From contig CAIVDU010000073.1 of the NCBI GenBank assembly GCA_903904815.1, forward strand, positions 1-39,296: a stretch of 39,296 nt of DNA, read 5' to 3'. The notes beneath the pieces are model-generated. The model saw only the letters and a list, made by a program, of their open reading frames with translations. It did no database searches and had not been told where the DNA came from. This document shows positions 33,511 to 39,296 of this stretch, one piece after another. Positions within the stretch are counted from its first letter, which is position 1; each line of letters starts with the position of its first letter. This stretch comes from an uncultured Armatimonadota bacterium (GTDB taxonomy: Bacteria; Armatimonadota; Fimbriimonadia; Fimbriimonadales; Fimbriimonadaceae). The translations under genes were made by a program, and so were the position numbers.

Positions 33511-34542
33511 CTAGGCGATCGTTACAATTCCGGATCGATCGTCGCGCTCCTCAAGAGTGATTTCACGGCCGTAGAACTGTTTGACCACCCAGATGACCGT
33601 TCGAAGGTGCTCAGTCACGTTCGGCGTTATCCACTTGCTTGGTCCGTCGGCGAATGCGAGCGGAAGGACCAACTGGTCGGCCAAGTGTTCATCCGTGGAG
33701 GCATCGGTTTTGAGGAGCGCGCGATAGCCGTCACCGCATTCGGCAACCACCTTTTCCATCGGTTTGCCTCGTTCGCCGAGCCCCACAAAACCGGCAAAGC
33801 CATCGTCGAACTCACAGGCAACATGACTCGCCGCGCCTGGCGTCACGCTGTCGACGCTAAACACATGCGGCGTTAGGTCCGTGAGCCGCTGGAGTTCTCG
33901 CTTTCCCCGTGCGGCCACCATTTCTGGAAGGTGCTTACTGACAATTACCCTCGCGGAAGCTTGTTTGAGACGCCCGCGACGCGATAGATCCAGTCCTCGA
34001 ATCGGCACCCCGCCTTGAATCGTGAAGGTGACCTCACCTTTTCCGCCCGGTACAAATCCGAAACGCACGATCTCAAACTCCGTTCGAATTCCAGCGGATG
34101 CCATTGCTCGAAGGAAGACCTGTTCAAAGAAGTCGGCGCTCGGCGCGAAGTTACAGTGTGTTCCTCCCGTAATGGTCACTTCAGACTCTCCCTCGGCTAG
34201 GGCGAGCGGCACAAACACGGTTTGGGCGACGAGCGTCGTGGCGCCGGCCGTTTCGATCTCAAACCGGTATCGGCCCGCCTTCACCGGATGTGTGGGAGTG
34301 AACGAAAGCTCCATAGATCCCCGGTGACCGCCCTGGACTTCGGCTGCGCAAAGTTCTGCTGCCGATTTGACGGAAACCACATGCTGCGTCTTCAAGCCAG
34401 GCGTGGCTCTCCCCGCCCGAAGGTTGATGACCTGGATGGGCCGACCCGTGATGGCGGAGAGGGCCACCGAAGTACGAATAACCTGTCCGCCACCCTCGCC
34501 GTAGGATCCATCGATCGTCAAAAGGTCCGTGCCCGTGTTCAT
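33511..34542 (-). CDS. rtcA: RNA 3'-terminal phosphate cyclase
   Basis: The 343-residue product is RtcA. DGSYGEGGGQVIRTSVALSAITGRPI at the N terminus is the signature start, and FVPGGKGEVTF lies at about 163-173. His286 in STDEHLADQLVLPLA corresponds to the catalytic histidine that becomes adenylylated. The enzyme turns RNA 3'-phosphates into 2',3'-cyclic phosphates at the expense of ATP. In many bacteria rtcA is paired with the ligase gene rtcB and an RtcR regulator; neither is in the window. The length is normal. The start ATG at 34542 follows AACATG-type spacing without a strong Shine-Dalgarno. Confidence 0.95.
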   Translation of the reverse strand: MNTGTDLLTIDGSYGEGGGQVIRTSVALSAITGRPIQVINLRAGRATPGLKTQHVVSVKSAAELCAAEVQGGHRGSMELSFTPTHPVKAGRYRFEIETAGATTLVAQTVFVPLALAEGESEVTITGGTHCNFAPSADFFEQVFLRAMASAGIRTEFEIVRFGFVPGGKGEVTFTIQGGVPIRGLDLSRRGRLKQASARVIVSKHLPEMVAARGKRELQRLTDLTPHVFSVDSVTPGAASHVACEFDDGFAGFVGLGERGKPMEKVVAECGDGYRALLKTDASTDEHLADQLVLPLAFADGPSKWITPNVTEHLRTVIWVVKQFYGREITLEERDDRSGIVTIA

Positions 34543-34739
34543 GGTTGTTTTTACTAACGAGCTGGCAGCGAGCGGATTGCCGTTTGCAGCAAACCTTACT
34601 ATCCGATCCCAGCGGACAATGGTGACTGACGATTGTATGGAAGAGAGAGGCGTCTTTGAAGAAATGAGGCGTTGGACTTACCACCGGCCCAGTTGGTTCA
34701 GCCTCCCACACCTTTCGGCTATGCTTGCTTCAGACACTG

Positions 34740-35147
34740 ATGCAAGAAAATCTCGGATTGAAGCACAACCCCTGGCTACTGAAGACGCCACCTCTGTCCT
34801 CGGAGTACCAGATGTATCTGGACGAAAAAGACGGCCAGAAGGTGATCGTGTGCGTCGTCGGATCAACGACCCTGCTCTATGCCTTCGAAGCGATCGAGGA
34901 CCTGCACCAGATGCTCAAGGCGAGTGGTGACTGGGTTGAGCTCGGCAGCGCGGATGAACAAAAGCCGGCAAAGGAGGGGACAGTGGAGGCTTGGGCACGC
35001 GACGAGTCGAATCCCCGAGGCGGCTGGTATGGGCTCAAAAAGGGTCTACGAGGTCGATTTGGCATGTATATGCCGCCACTTCTCGAGGCTCTGGGGCTCG
35101 CCGAAGTTGAGCATAGCCCGAAGAACAATCGTATGAGGGCTCTGTAA
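34740..35147 (+). CDS. Conserved small protein, DUF6855-like
   Basis: From the ATG at 34740 the product has 135 residues (a TTG at 34725 would add five). It contains NPWLLKTPPLSSEYQMYLDE, a strand-rich middle, ADEQKPAKEGTVEAWARDESNPRGGWYGLKKGLRGRFG and ends PPLLEALGLAEVEHSPKNNRMRA. I recall this pattern as a conserved family of unknown function (DUF6855). No signal peptide or membrane segment is present. It is a stand-alone gene divergent from rtcA. The function is unknown, and the family call is from memory of the motif order. Confidence 0.7.
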   Translation: MQENLGLKHNPWLLKTPPLSSEYQMYLDEKDGQKVIVCVVGSTTLLYAFEAIEDLHQMLKASGDWVELGSADEQKPAKEGTVEAWARDESNPRGGWYGLKKGLRGRFGMYMPPLLEALGLAEVEHSPKNNRMRAL

Positions 35148-35264
35148 GTTTGCCCAGCCAAACCTTTCACAAGCACTTAAATTTTAACTAAAGTTAACCA
35201 AAACTGCCATTTGGGCGTTTCTCTCACCCATTCGTCGTTCGATCATGATTCAATATCCGTAGCA

Positions 35265-36044
35265 ATGAGCACCGCGCTGCTATTGATCGACCCTCAAGTG
35301 GACTTTTGCGATCCGAATGGTTCGCTCTACGTTCCCGGCGCGGACCAAGACATGACCCGCGTGGCGAACTGGCTCAAGCGATCAAAGTCCACGATCGATT
35401 CGGTCATGGTGACCTTGGATTCCCACCACTTGTTCGACATCGCGCATCCCGCTTGGTGGATTGACGCATATGGCGGACACCCGATCCCTTTCACACCGAT
35501 CACCCTCGAGGACCTTCAGAAGGGCAAATACAATGTGGCCTCGGAGTTGGTCAAGCAGGCCTCGTTCGCGTACGTCGAGTATCTGGCGGCACAGGGCAAA
35601 AAGACCCTGGTTATCTGGCCACCGCACTGCCTGCTCGGATCTCCCGGTCACTCCATTTACGGCCCTTTGCGAGAAGCCGTTTTCGAATGGGAAACCGAAC
35701 GCGCAAAGCCAATCGAATTCGTGCTCAAGGGTCTTAACCCGCTTACCGAACACTACTCGGCGGTCCAAGCCGAAAAGGTCGACCCAAATGATCCGGACAC
35801 TGCGCCAAACGGCAAAATGATTCATTGGCTCGACGAGCACGACCGGATCCTCGTGGCCGGACAAGCTCAGAGCCATTGCGTGGCCGACACGGTCTTGAAC
35901 CTGATGGAGCATATCGATCGCCGTAAGTTCGTGTTGATCGAGGACGGAATGTCCTGTGTGCCGGGCTTTGAACAGCATGGGACAAGATTCCTGTATCGGG
36001 CGAAGGGCAGAGGTGCGACGATCACTGAAACCGAATGTCTGTAG
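35265..36044 (+). CDS. Nicotinamidase/isochorismatase-like cysteine hydrolase
   Basis: The 259-residue product has the isochorismatase fold. Asp9 (LLIDPQVDF), Lys155 (VLKGLNP) and Cys205 (AQSHCVADT) are the catalytic triad. The metal site typical of nicotinamidases is suggested by TLDSHH and by WPPHCLLGSPGH, which corresponds to WPDHC in PncA. It would most likely deamidate nicotinamide for NAD salvage. Compared with standard PncA it has extra sequence around residues 60-90 and a long C-terminal part. The start is chosen at the ATG next to the first strand; no clear Shine-Dalgarno precedes it. Confidence 0.82.
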   Translation: MSTALLLIDPQVDFCDPNGSLYVPGADQDMTRVANWLKRSKSTIDSVMVTLDSHHLFDIAHPAWWIDAYGGHPIPFTPITLEDLQKGKYNVASELVKQASFAYVEYLAAQGKKTLVIWPPHCLLGSPGHSIYGPLREAVFEWETERAKPIEFVLKGLNPLTEHYSAVQAEKVDPNDPDTAPNGKMIHWLDEHDRILVAGQAQSHCVADTVLNLMEHIDRRKFVLIEDGMSCVPGFEQHGTRFLYRAKGRGATITETECL

Positions 36045-36046
36045 TA

Positions 36047-36226
36047 CTAGGATCCATCAACGACACAGTCGGCTGCTTCTCGTGGCCGATGCGACTCCAA
36101 GTACAGATCTTCATGTCGCATCCACTCTCGCCAGTTGGCCCCCGCATCGACGCCGTCGCGTTCAAGCCCACGCCGAAGGCGCTCAGCGGCTGGACAATCC
36201 ACGAAGATCTTTAGGGCCAGGAATGG
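36047..36226 (-). pseudogene. Remnant: C-terminal end of a uridine-kinase-like P-loop kinase
   Basis: In one minus-strand frame, from just after the TGA at 36227-36229 to a TAG at 36047-36049, 59 codons read as protein: LKIFVDCPAAERLRRGLERD, then WREWMRHEDLYLESHRP and ADCVVDGS. This matches the end of uridine-kinase-like nucleoside kinases, with the strand before the lid, the R-x-x-x-R-D lid helix and the final AD-x-VVDG strand. The P-loop and the first two thirds are missing and there is no start codon, so this is a broken gene. It continues in the same frame as the small membrane protein gene that ends at 36227. Confidence 0.6.
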
Positions 36227-36526
36227 TCAGCGCCGTCTGAGCAGCGTGCTTTCGCCGTCCAGACATCTCAACAACCAATAGGCGAGGGCCAGACTAACGG
36301 TTCCAACAACGAGAGCGAGCCAGCCTAGACTAGGCGACATGTCATTCGGTTCAAGCATCGGGACACCTACCAAGTTAAACTCGGCAGTTCCAAAGCTGCA
36401 GAACCCAACCAGCGCAAACAACGCGACCCCCATCCTGACGGCATACCCAGCGATCTGATCCACATCGGCATGGTAAGCCGCCGTGAAGATCCCGGAGGTC
36501 TCAATTGCCTGGGCCCTTGGCATCAT
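36227..36526 (-). CDS. Small membrane protein of unknown function
   Basis: The 99-residue product has two hydrophobic segments, MGVALFALVGFCSFGTAEF and LGWLALVVGTVSLALAYWLL, separated by a short loop (EPNDMSPS), and a basic end (LLRRR). The first 30 residues are soluble. No family is recognised. The start could be either of two adjacent ATGs at 36526/36523 or a later one at the first membrane segment; none has a good ribosome site. It is divergent from rpsB. The kinase remnant follows its stop codon directly in the same frame, so the gene may have been joined to the remnant by a deletion. Confidence 0.55.
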   Translation of the reverse strand: MMPRAQAIETSGIFTAAYHADVDQIAGYAVRMGVALFALVGFCSFGTAEFNLVGVPMLEPNDMSPSLGWLALVVGTVSLALAYWLLRCLDGESTLLRRR

Positions 36527-36544
36527 CCGGTCGGCAAGCGACTC

Positions 36545-36577
36545 TTGACTTTTTGCGCTTTTTGGCCGGGGTATACT
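36545..36577 (+). promoter_or_regulatory. Probable promoter of rpsB-tsf
   Basis: TTGACT (36545-36550) and TATACT (36572-36577) are good -35 and -10 boxes, but the 21-base spacing is longer than the ideal 17. The -10 box alone is convincing. Transcription would start near 36584, giving a leader of about 110 bases. Confidence 0.55.
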
Positions 36578-36605
36578 GTCTGCTCCTAATCACACACGGG
36601 TTCGG

Positions 36606-36654
36606 TTGCGCGAGCAGGTCCTTGGAAGGCTAGTCCGGAAAGGGTATCGCGCAA
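36606..36654 (+). promoter_or_regulatory. Structured rpsB leader element
   Basis: TTGCGCGA (36606-36613) pairs perfectly with TCGCGCAA (36647-36654). Between them, 33 bases include a CCTT/AAGG mini-stem and GGCTAGTCCGGAAAGGGTA (36628-36646), which recurs at 5228-5245. It lies between the promoter and the ribosome site, the place where S2 or EF-Ts autoregulation is known in other bacteria. Confidence 0.6.
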
Positions 36655-36693
36655 AAATCAAACCGTCCCGGAGGAAAAACCTGGAGGCAGAAT

Positions 36694-37512
36694 ATGGCAC
36701 AGCTCAGCATGAAAGAGCTGCTTGAATCGGGTGTTCACTTTGGACACCAGACACGACGTTGGAACCCTAAGATGAAGAGATTCATCTACGGCGCTCGCAA
36801 CGGCATTTACATCATCGATCTTCACCAGACGATCAAGCTTTTCGAAGACGCACTTGAGTACGTCCGAAAGAACATCGAAGATGGCGGAACCGTCCTTTTC
36901 GTCGGCACCAAGAAGCAGGCTCAGGCCGCGGTCAAGGAAGCAGCCGAGCGAAGTGGTCAGTATTACATTAGCGAGCGATGGCTCGGTGGAACGCTCACCA
37001 ACTGGAAGACCATCCAGGGTCGCGTCAACCGACTCAAAGAGCTGGACCGCATGGAAGCCGATGGCTACCTAGAGCGACTTCCCAAGAAAGAAGCCCTGAA
37101 GCGACGTGAGGAGCGAGACGAGCTTCAGCGATTCCTCGGCGGAATCCGAAACATGACGGCCATGCCGACCATCATGTTCATCGTCGACCTGAACAAGGAG
37201 TCGATTGCCGTTAAGGAAGCTAAGAAGCTTGGTATTCCCATTGTCGCTATCGTCGACACCAACTGCGACCCCGATCTGGCAGATGTCGTGATCCCGGGCA
37301 ACGACGACGCGATCCGAGCGATCCGTCTCGTAACCCAGAAGGTGAGCGACACCATCCTCGAAGCTCGACCGCTTAGCGGCGAGTTGACCGAGGGAATCAG
37401 CAGCGATGCAACCGCTGCTCTGGACGAGGAGAATCTCCTCGACTATGCAACCCCAATCGACGCTGACCTTCTGAGGGAGTTCATCGGAGAGGAGGAAGAG
37501 GAAGCGAAGTAA
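36694..37512 (+). CDS. rpsB: 30S ribosomal protein S2
   Basis: The 272-residue product is S2: [29 protein letters not shown] at the N terminus, then [11 protein letters not shown]-like [38 protein letters not shown] and [29 protein letters not shown]. It binds the 30S shoulder-head junction and is needed for S1 assembly. The C terminus is extended by an acidic stretch (FIGEEEEEA). GGAGG lies 8 bases before the start, and a second GGAGG occurs 16 bases earlier. The stop overlaps the tsf start by one base. Confidence 0.98.
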   Translation: MAQLSMKELLESGVHFGHQTRRWNPKMKRFIYGARNGIYIIDLHQTIKLFEDALEYVRKNIEDGGTVLFVGTKKQAQAAVKEAAERSGQYYISERWLGGTLTNWKTIQGRVNRLKELDRMEADGYLERLPKKEALKRREERDELQRFLGGIRNMTAMPTIMFIVDLNKESIAVKEAKKLGIPIVAIVDTNCDPDLADVVIPGNDDAIRAIRLVTQKVSDTILEARPLSGELTEGISSDATAALDEENLLDYATPIDADLLREFIGEEEEEAK

Positions 37513-38321
37513 TGGCTTATACAGCAGCAGACGTTAAGAAGCTCCGAGAAGAGACCGACGCACCGATGATGGAGTGCAAGGCGGCTCTCGACGAAGCAGA
37601 CGGCAACTTGGAGCGCGCGAAGGAGATCCTTCGCGAGAAGGGTAAAGCCGCTGCCGCCAAGCGAGTTGGACGATCCACCTCGGCCGGCGTCGTCGCGTTC
37701 GCGGCATCCCCCGACAACCTCGTGGTTGGCGGCGTGGTGGTCGAGAGCGAGACCGACTTCGTTGCTCGCAACGAAGACTTCATTGCGATCGCACAAACCA
37801 TTGCCGAATTCGTTCGAGATGGTGAGTCGACCGACGGCGCCAAGATCAAGGAAGCAGTCGAGAGCGCAGTTGCCAAGATCCGCGAGAACATCAAGGTCAC
37901 CAAGGCCGTCCGGATTGCCGAAGGCAAGCCGGTTCTGACCTACGTGCACCACGATCGCACCAAGGGCGCAGCCGTCGTCATCGACGGCGCCGGTAACGAC
38001 GAACTCAAGAAGGTCGCGATCCAGGTTGTTTCGCTTCCTCCGGAAGTGCTCAGCAAGGATCAGCTTTCGGCGGAGAAGATTGCCAAGCAAACCGAGATCG
38101 AGGTTCAGCGAGCCATCAACGAGGGCAAAGACCCCAAGATGGCCGAGAACATCGCGAAGGGCCGCGTCAACAAAGAGTTCATCAAGGAAGCCGTTCTTCT
38201 GGAGCAGCCTTTCTACTTGGACCCCAAGAAGACGGTCGCTCAGTACGTTGCCGAAGTCGGTAAGGGCGCAAGCGTCGTCGATTTCGCTTATCTGGCCATC
38301 GGTCAGGGCGAAGAAGAGTAA
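37512..38321 (+). CDS. tsf: Elongation factor Ts
   Basis: The 269-residue product is EF-Ts, the nucleotide-exchange factor of EF-Tu. The N-terminal UBA-like module reads VKKLREETDAPMMECKAALDEADGNLERAKEILREKG; the usual TGAGMM is TDAPMM here. The core contains VVVESETDFVARNEDF, which includes the TDFVARN signature that contacts the EF-Tu G domain. The C-terminal part ends PFYLDPKKTVAQYVAEVGKGASVVDFAYLAIG, close to the family end. It overlaps rpsB by one base and is followed by a terminator. Confidence 0.98.
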   Translation: MAYTAADVKKLREETDAPMMECKAALDEADGNLERAKEILREKGKAAAAKRVGRSTSAGVVAFAASPDNLVVGGVVVESETDFVARNEDFIAIAQTIAEFVRDGESTDGAKIKEAVESAVAKIRENIKVTKAVRIAEGKPVLTYVHHDRTKGAAVVIDGAGNDELKKVAIQVVSLPPEVLSKDQLSAEKIAKQTEIEVQRAINEGKDPKMAENIAKGRVNKEFIKEAVLLEQPFYLDPKKTVAQYVAEVGKGASVVDFAYLAIGQGEEE

Positions 38322-38345
38322 CTTCCTAACTTCGTTAGGAAATCG

Positions 38346-38381
38346 AAAGGGGTGGCCGCTCATGGAGCGACCACCCCTTTT
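38346..38381 (+). terminator. Intrinsic terminator after tsf
   Basis: AAAGGGGTGGCCGCTC (38346-38361) pairs with GAGCGACCACCCCTTT (38365-38380), with one mismatch, around a 3-base loop, followed by TTTTGTCTTTT. It ends the rpsB-tsf transcript 25 bases after the tsf stop, so pyrH needs read-through or its own promoter. Confidence 0.85.
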
Positions 38382-38417
38382 GTCTTTTGATCTGGGATCG
38401 AAAGGTACACTGGATGG

Positions 38418-38447
38418 AGAAGGCTCGCTCACCAAGCGAGCCTTCTT
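38418..38447 (+). promoter_or_regulatory. Second hairpin, directly upstream of pyrH
   Basis: AGAAGGCTCGCT (38418-38429) pairs with AGCGAGCCTTCT (38435-38446), a 12-bp perfect stem with a 5-base loop, followed by TT only. It sits 12 bases before the pyrH ATG, where a ribosome site would be expected. It could act as an attenuator or block translation. Confidence 0.65.
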
Positions 38448-38448
38448 T

Positions 38449-38472
38449 ATGGCGATCCATGGAGTCTACTAG
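38449..38472 (+). other. Mini-ORF overlapping the pyrH start
   Basis: ATG at 38449-38451 opens a frame reading MAIHGVY and stops at TAG 38470-38472. It starts two bases after the hairpin and overlaps the first codons of pyrH in another frame. It might be chance; no Shine-Dalgarno is seen for it or for pyrH. Confidence 0.25.
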
Positions 38473-39190
38473 TCGAAACAGTTATAAACGCGCGCTTGTT
38501 AAGTTAAGCGGCGAAGCCTTAGCAGGCTCGATGCACTTCGGTCTCGACCCGCTCATCCTAAAATACATCGCTACCGAGATCGCCGAAGTTCAGCGTAGTG
38601 GTGTGGAAGTAGCCGTCGTAGTTGGCGGCGGGAACTTTGTTCGTGGAGAGACGTTTTCAGCAGAAGGAGGCATCGATCGAACGGTTGCCGACCAGATGGG
38701 AATGCTGGGAACTCTGATGAACGCTTTGGCCCTTCAGTCTGCCATTGAGCACCAAGGTGTCCAAACGCGCGTCCAGAGCGCCGTCAACGTGGCGCAAGTC
38801 TCTGAGATGTTCATCCGGCGACGCGCGATGCGCCACCTGGAGAAGGGCCGAGTCGTCGTGTTCGCAGCCGGCACCGGAAACCCTTACTTCACCACCGATA
38901 CGGCGGCCGTCCTGCGCGCCCTGGAAATCGATGCCGATGTATTGATAAAGGCGACCAAGGTAGACGGAGTCTATGACAAGGATCCAAAGAAGTACGAGGA
39001 CGCGGTCAAGTTCGAATCGTTGGCCTACAGCACCGCGATTGAGAAACGACTCGGAGTCATGGATCAGACGGCGTTTACGATGTGCCGAGAGCATCGCCTG
39101 CCTTTGATCGTGCTAGATTTTAACAAGCCAGGAAGCCTACTAAGGGCAGTCAACGGTGTCAATGAGGGCACCTTGGTTTCAGGAGAATAA
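38459..39190 (+). CDS. pyrH: UMP kinase
   Basis: From the ATG at 38459 the product has 243 residues, the normal size for hexameric bacterial UMP kinase. YKRALVKLSGEALAG is the family start, followed by VVVGGGNFVRGETFS, DQMGMLGTLMNALALQ, FAAGTGNPYFTTDTAAVLRALEI, and LIKATKVDGVYDKDPKK. It phosphorylates UMP to UDP in pyrimidine nucleotide synthesis. The start is set by alignment to this family; there is no obvious ribosome site, and a 12-bp hairpin ends 12 bases upstream. frr follows after one base. Confidence 0.96.
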   Translation: MESTSRNSYKRALVKLSGEALAGSMHFGLDPLILKYIATEIAEVQRSGVEVAVVVGGGNFVRGETFSAEGGIDRTVADQMGMLGTLMNALALQSAIEHQGVQTRVQSAVNVAQVSEMFIRRRAMRHLEKGRVVVFAAGTGNPYFTTDTAAVLRALEIDADVLIKATKVDGVYDKDPKKYEDAVKFESLAYSTAIEKRLGVMDQTAFTMCREHRLPLIVLDFNKPGSLLRAVNGVNEGTLVSGE

Positions 39191-39191
39191 C

Positions 39192-39296
39192 ATGAGTGTG
39201 AACGACATCCTTACAGATACCGAGAAGAAAATGAAGGGAGCCATCGAGGCGATGACCCACGATTTCTCCTCCTACCGAACAGGTCGTGCCACGCCA
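39192..39296 (+). CDS. frr: Ribosome recycling factor, partial (5' end)
   Basis: The window ends after 35 codons. The product starts MSVNDILTDTEKKMKGAIEAMTHDFSSYRTGRATP, which matches the RRF N terminus, including the conserved R-T-G-R-A motif that contacts 23S rRNA. AGGAG lies at the end of pyrH, about 7 bases before the ATG. RRF splits the post-termination ribosome together with EF-G. The order rpsB-tsf-pyrH-frr is the common bacterial one. Confidence 0.95.
   Translation, partial: MSVNDILTDTEKKMKGAIEAMTHDFSSYRTGRATP

Noticed and set aside
37443-38435. 330-codon open frame antisense to tsf and the end of rpsB
   Set aside because: Its codons are the complement of EF-Ts codons, and it crosses the terminator after tsf, which is unlikely for a real gene.

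Overview
The window looks like chromosomal DNA of a moderately GC-rich, free-living bacterium. Three proteins carry PEP-CTERM surface-sorting tails, the translation genes are bacterial, and many proteins have no obvious close family. Together with the unusual breaks in the ribosomal gene clusters this suggests a lineage near Armatimonadota (Fimbriimonas-like). That placement is an inference from gene content; no 16S rRNA gene is present to confirm it.

Layout. (1) 1-5.1 kb: the end of a probable Fe-S nuclease gene, a minus-strand run (ABC-2 permease, SDR oxidoreductase, then a catalytic and a non-catalytic M16 peptidase), and a secreted unknown. (2) 5.1-12.4 kb: a minus-strand ribosomal run, rplC-rplD-rplW-rplB-rpsS-rplV-rpsC-rplP-rpmC-rpsQ-rplN-rplX-rplE. 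It stops after rplE, and its spacers hold hairpins and heptamer-repeat inverted arms. (3) 12.4-19.7 kb: an accessory block where most bacteria have continuous str/S10 genes. It has two paralogous PEP-CTERM proteins, an esterase, a glycine-rich PEP-CTERM protein, rpsJ alone with its own promoter, structured leader and terminator, and a TPR-sulfotransferase. (4) 19.8-24.2 kb: the str operon rpsL-rpsG-fusA-tuf on the minus strand, with a terminator-like hairpin in its leader and a strong terminator after tuf. (5) 24.6-36.5 kb: mixed genes, including a fasciclin-domain protein, lysS, a PTP-type phosphatase, a zinc-ribbon membrane protein, an 859-residue exported unknown, a GNAT, an NTF2-like protein, rtcA, a nicotinamidase-like hydrolase and a remnant of a uridine-kinase-like gene. 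(6) 36.5 kb to the end: rpsB-tsf-pyrH-frr on the plus strand, with frr cut by the window edge.

How it works together. Sixteen ribosomal proteins, two elongation factors of the main cycle, EF-Ts, LysRS, UMP kinase and the recycling factor make this mainly a growth and translation locus. Each ribosomal segment appears to have its own control signals: an attenuator-like hairpin before rpsL, a two-tier hairpin before rpsJ, an 8-bp-stem leader before rpsB, and a hairpin just before pyrH. The inserted block carries mostly surface and secreted functions. I found no CRISPR array, tRNA, rRNA, insertion sequence or phage gene. The most distinctive signals are the dissected ribosomal superoperon and the heptanucleotide-repeat palindromes lodged between its genes.
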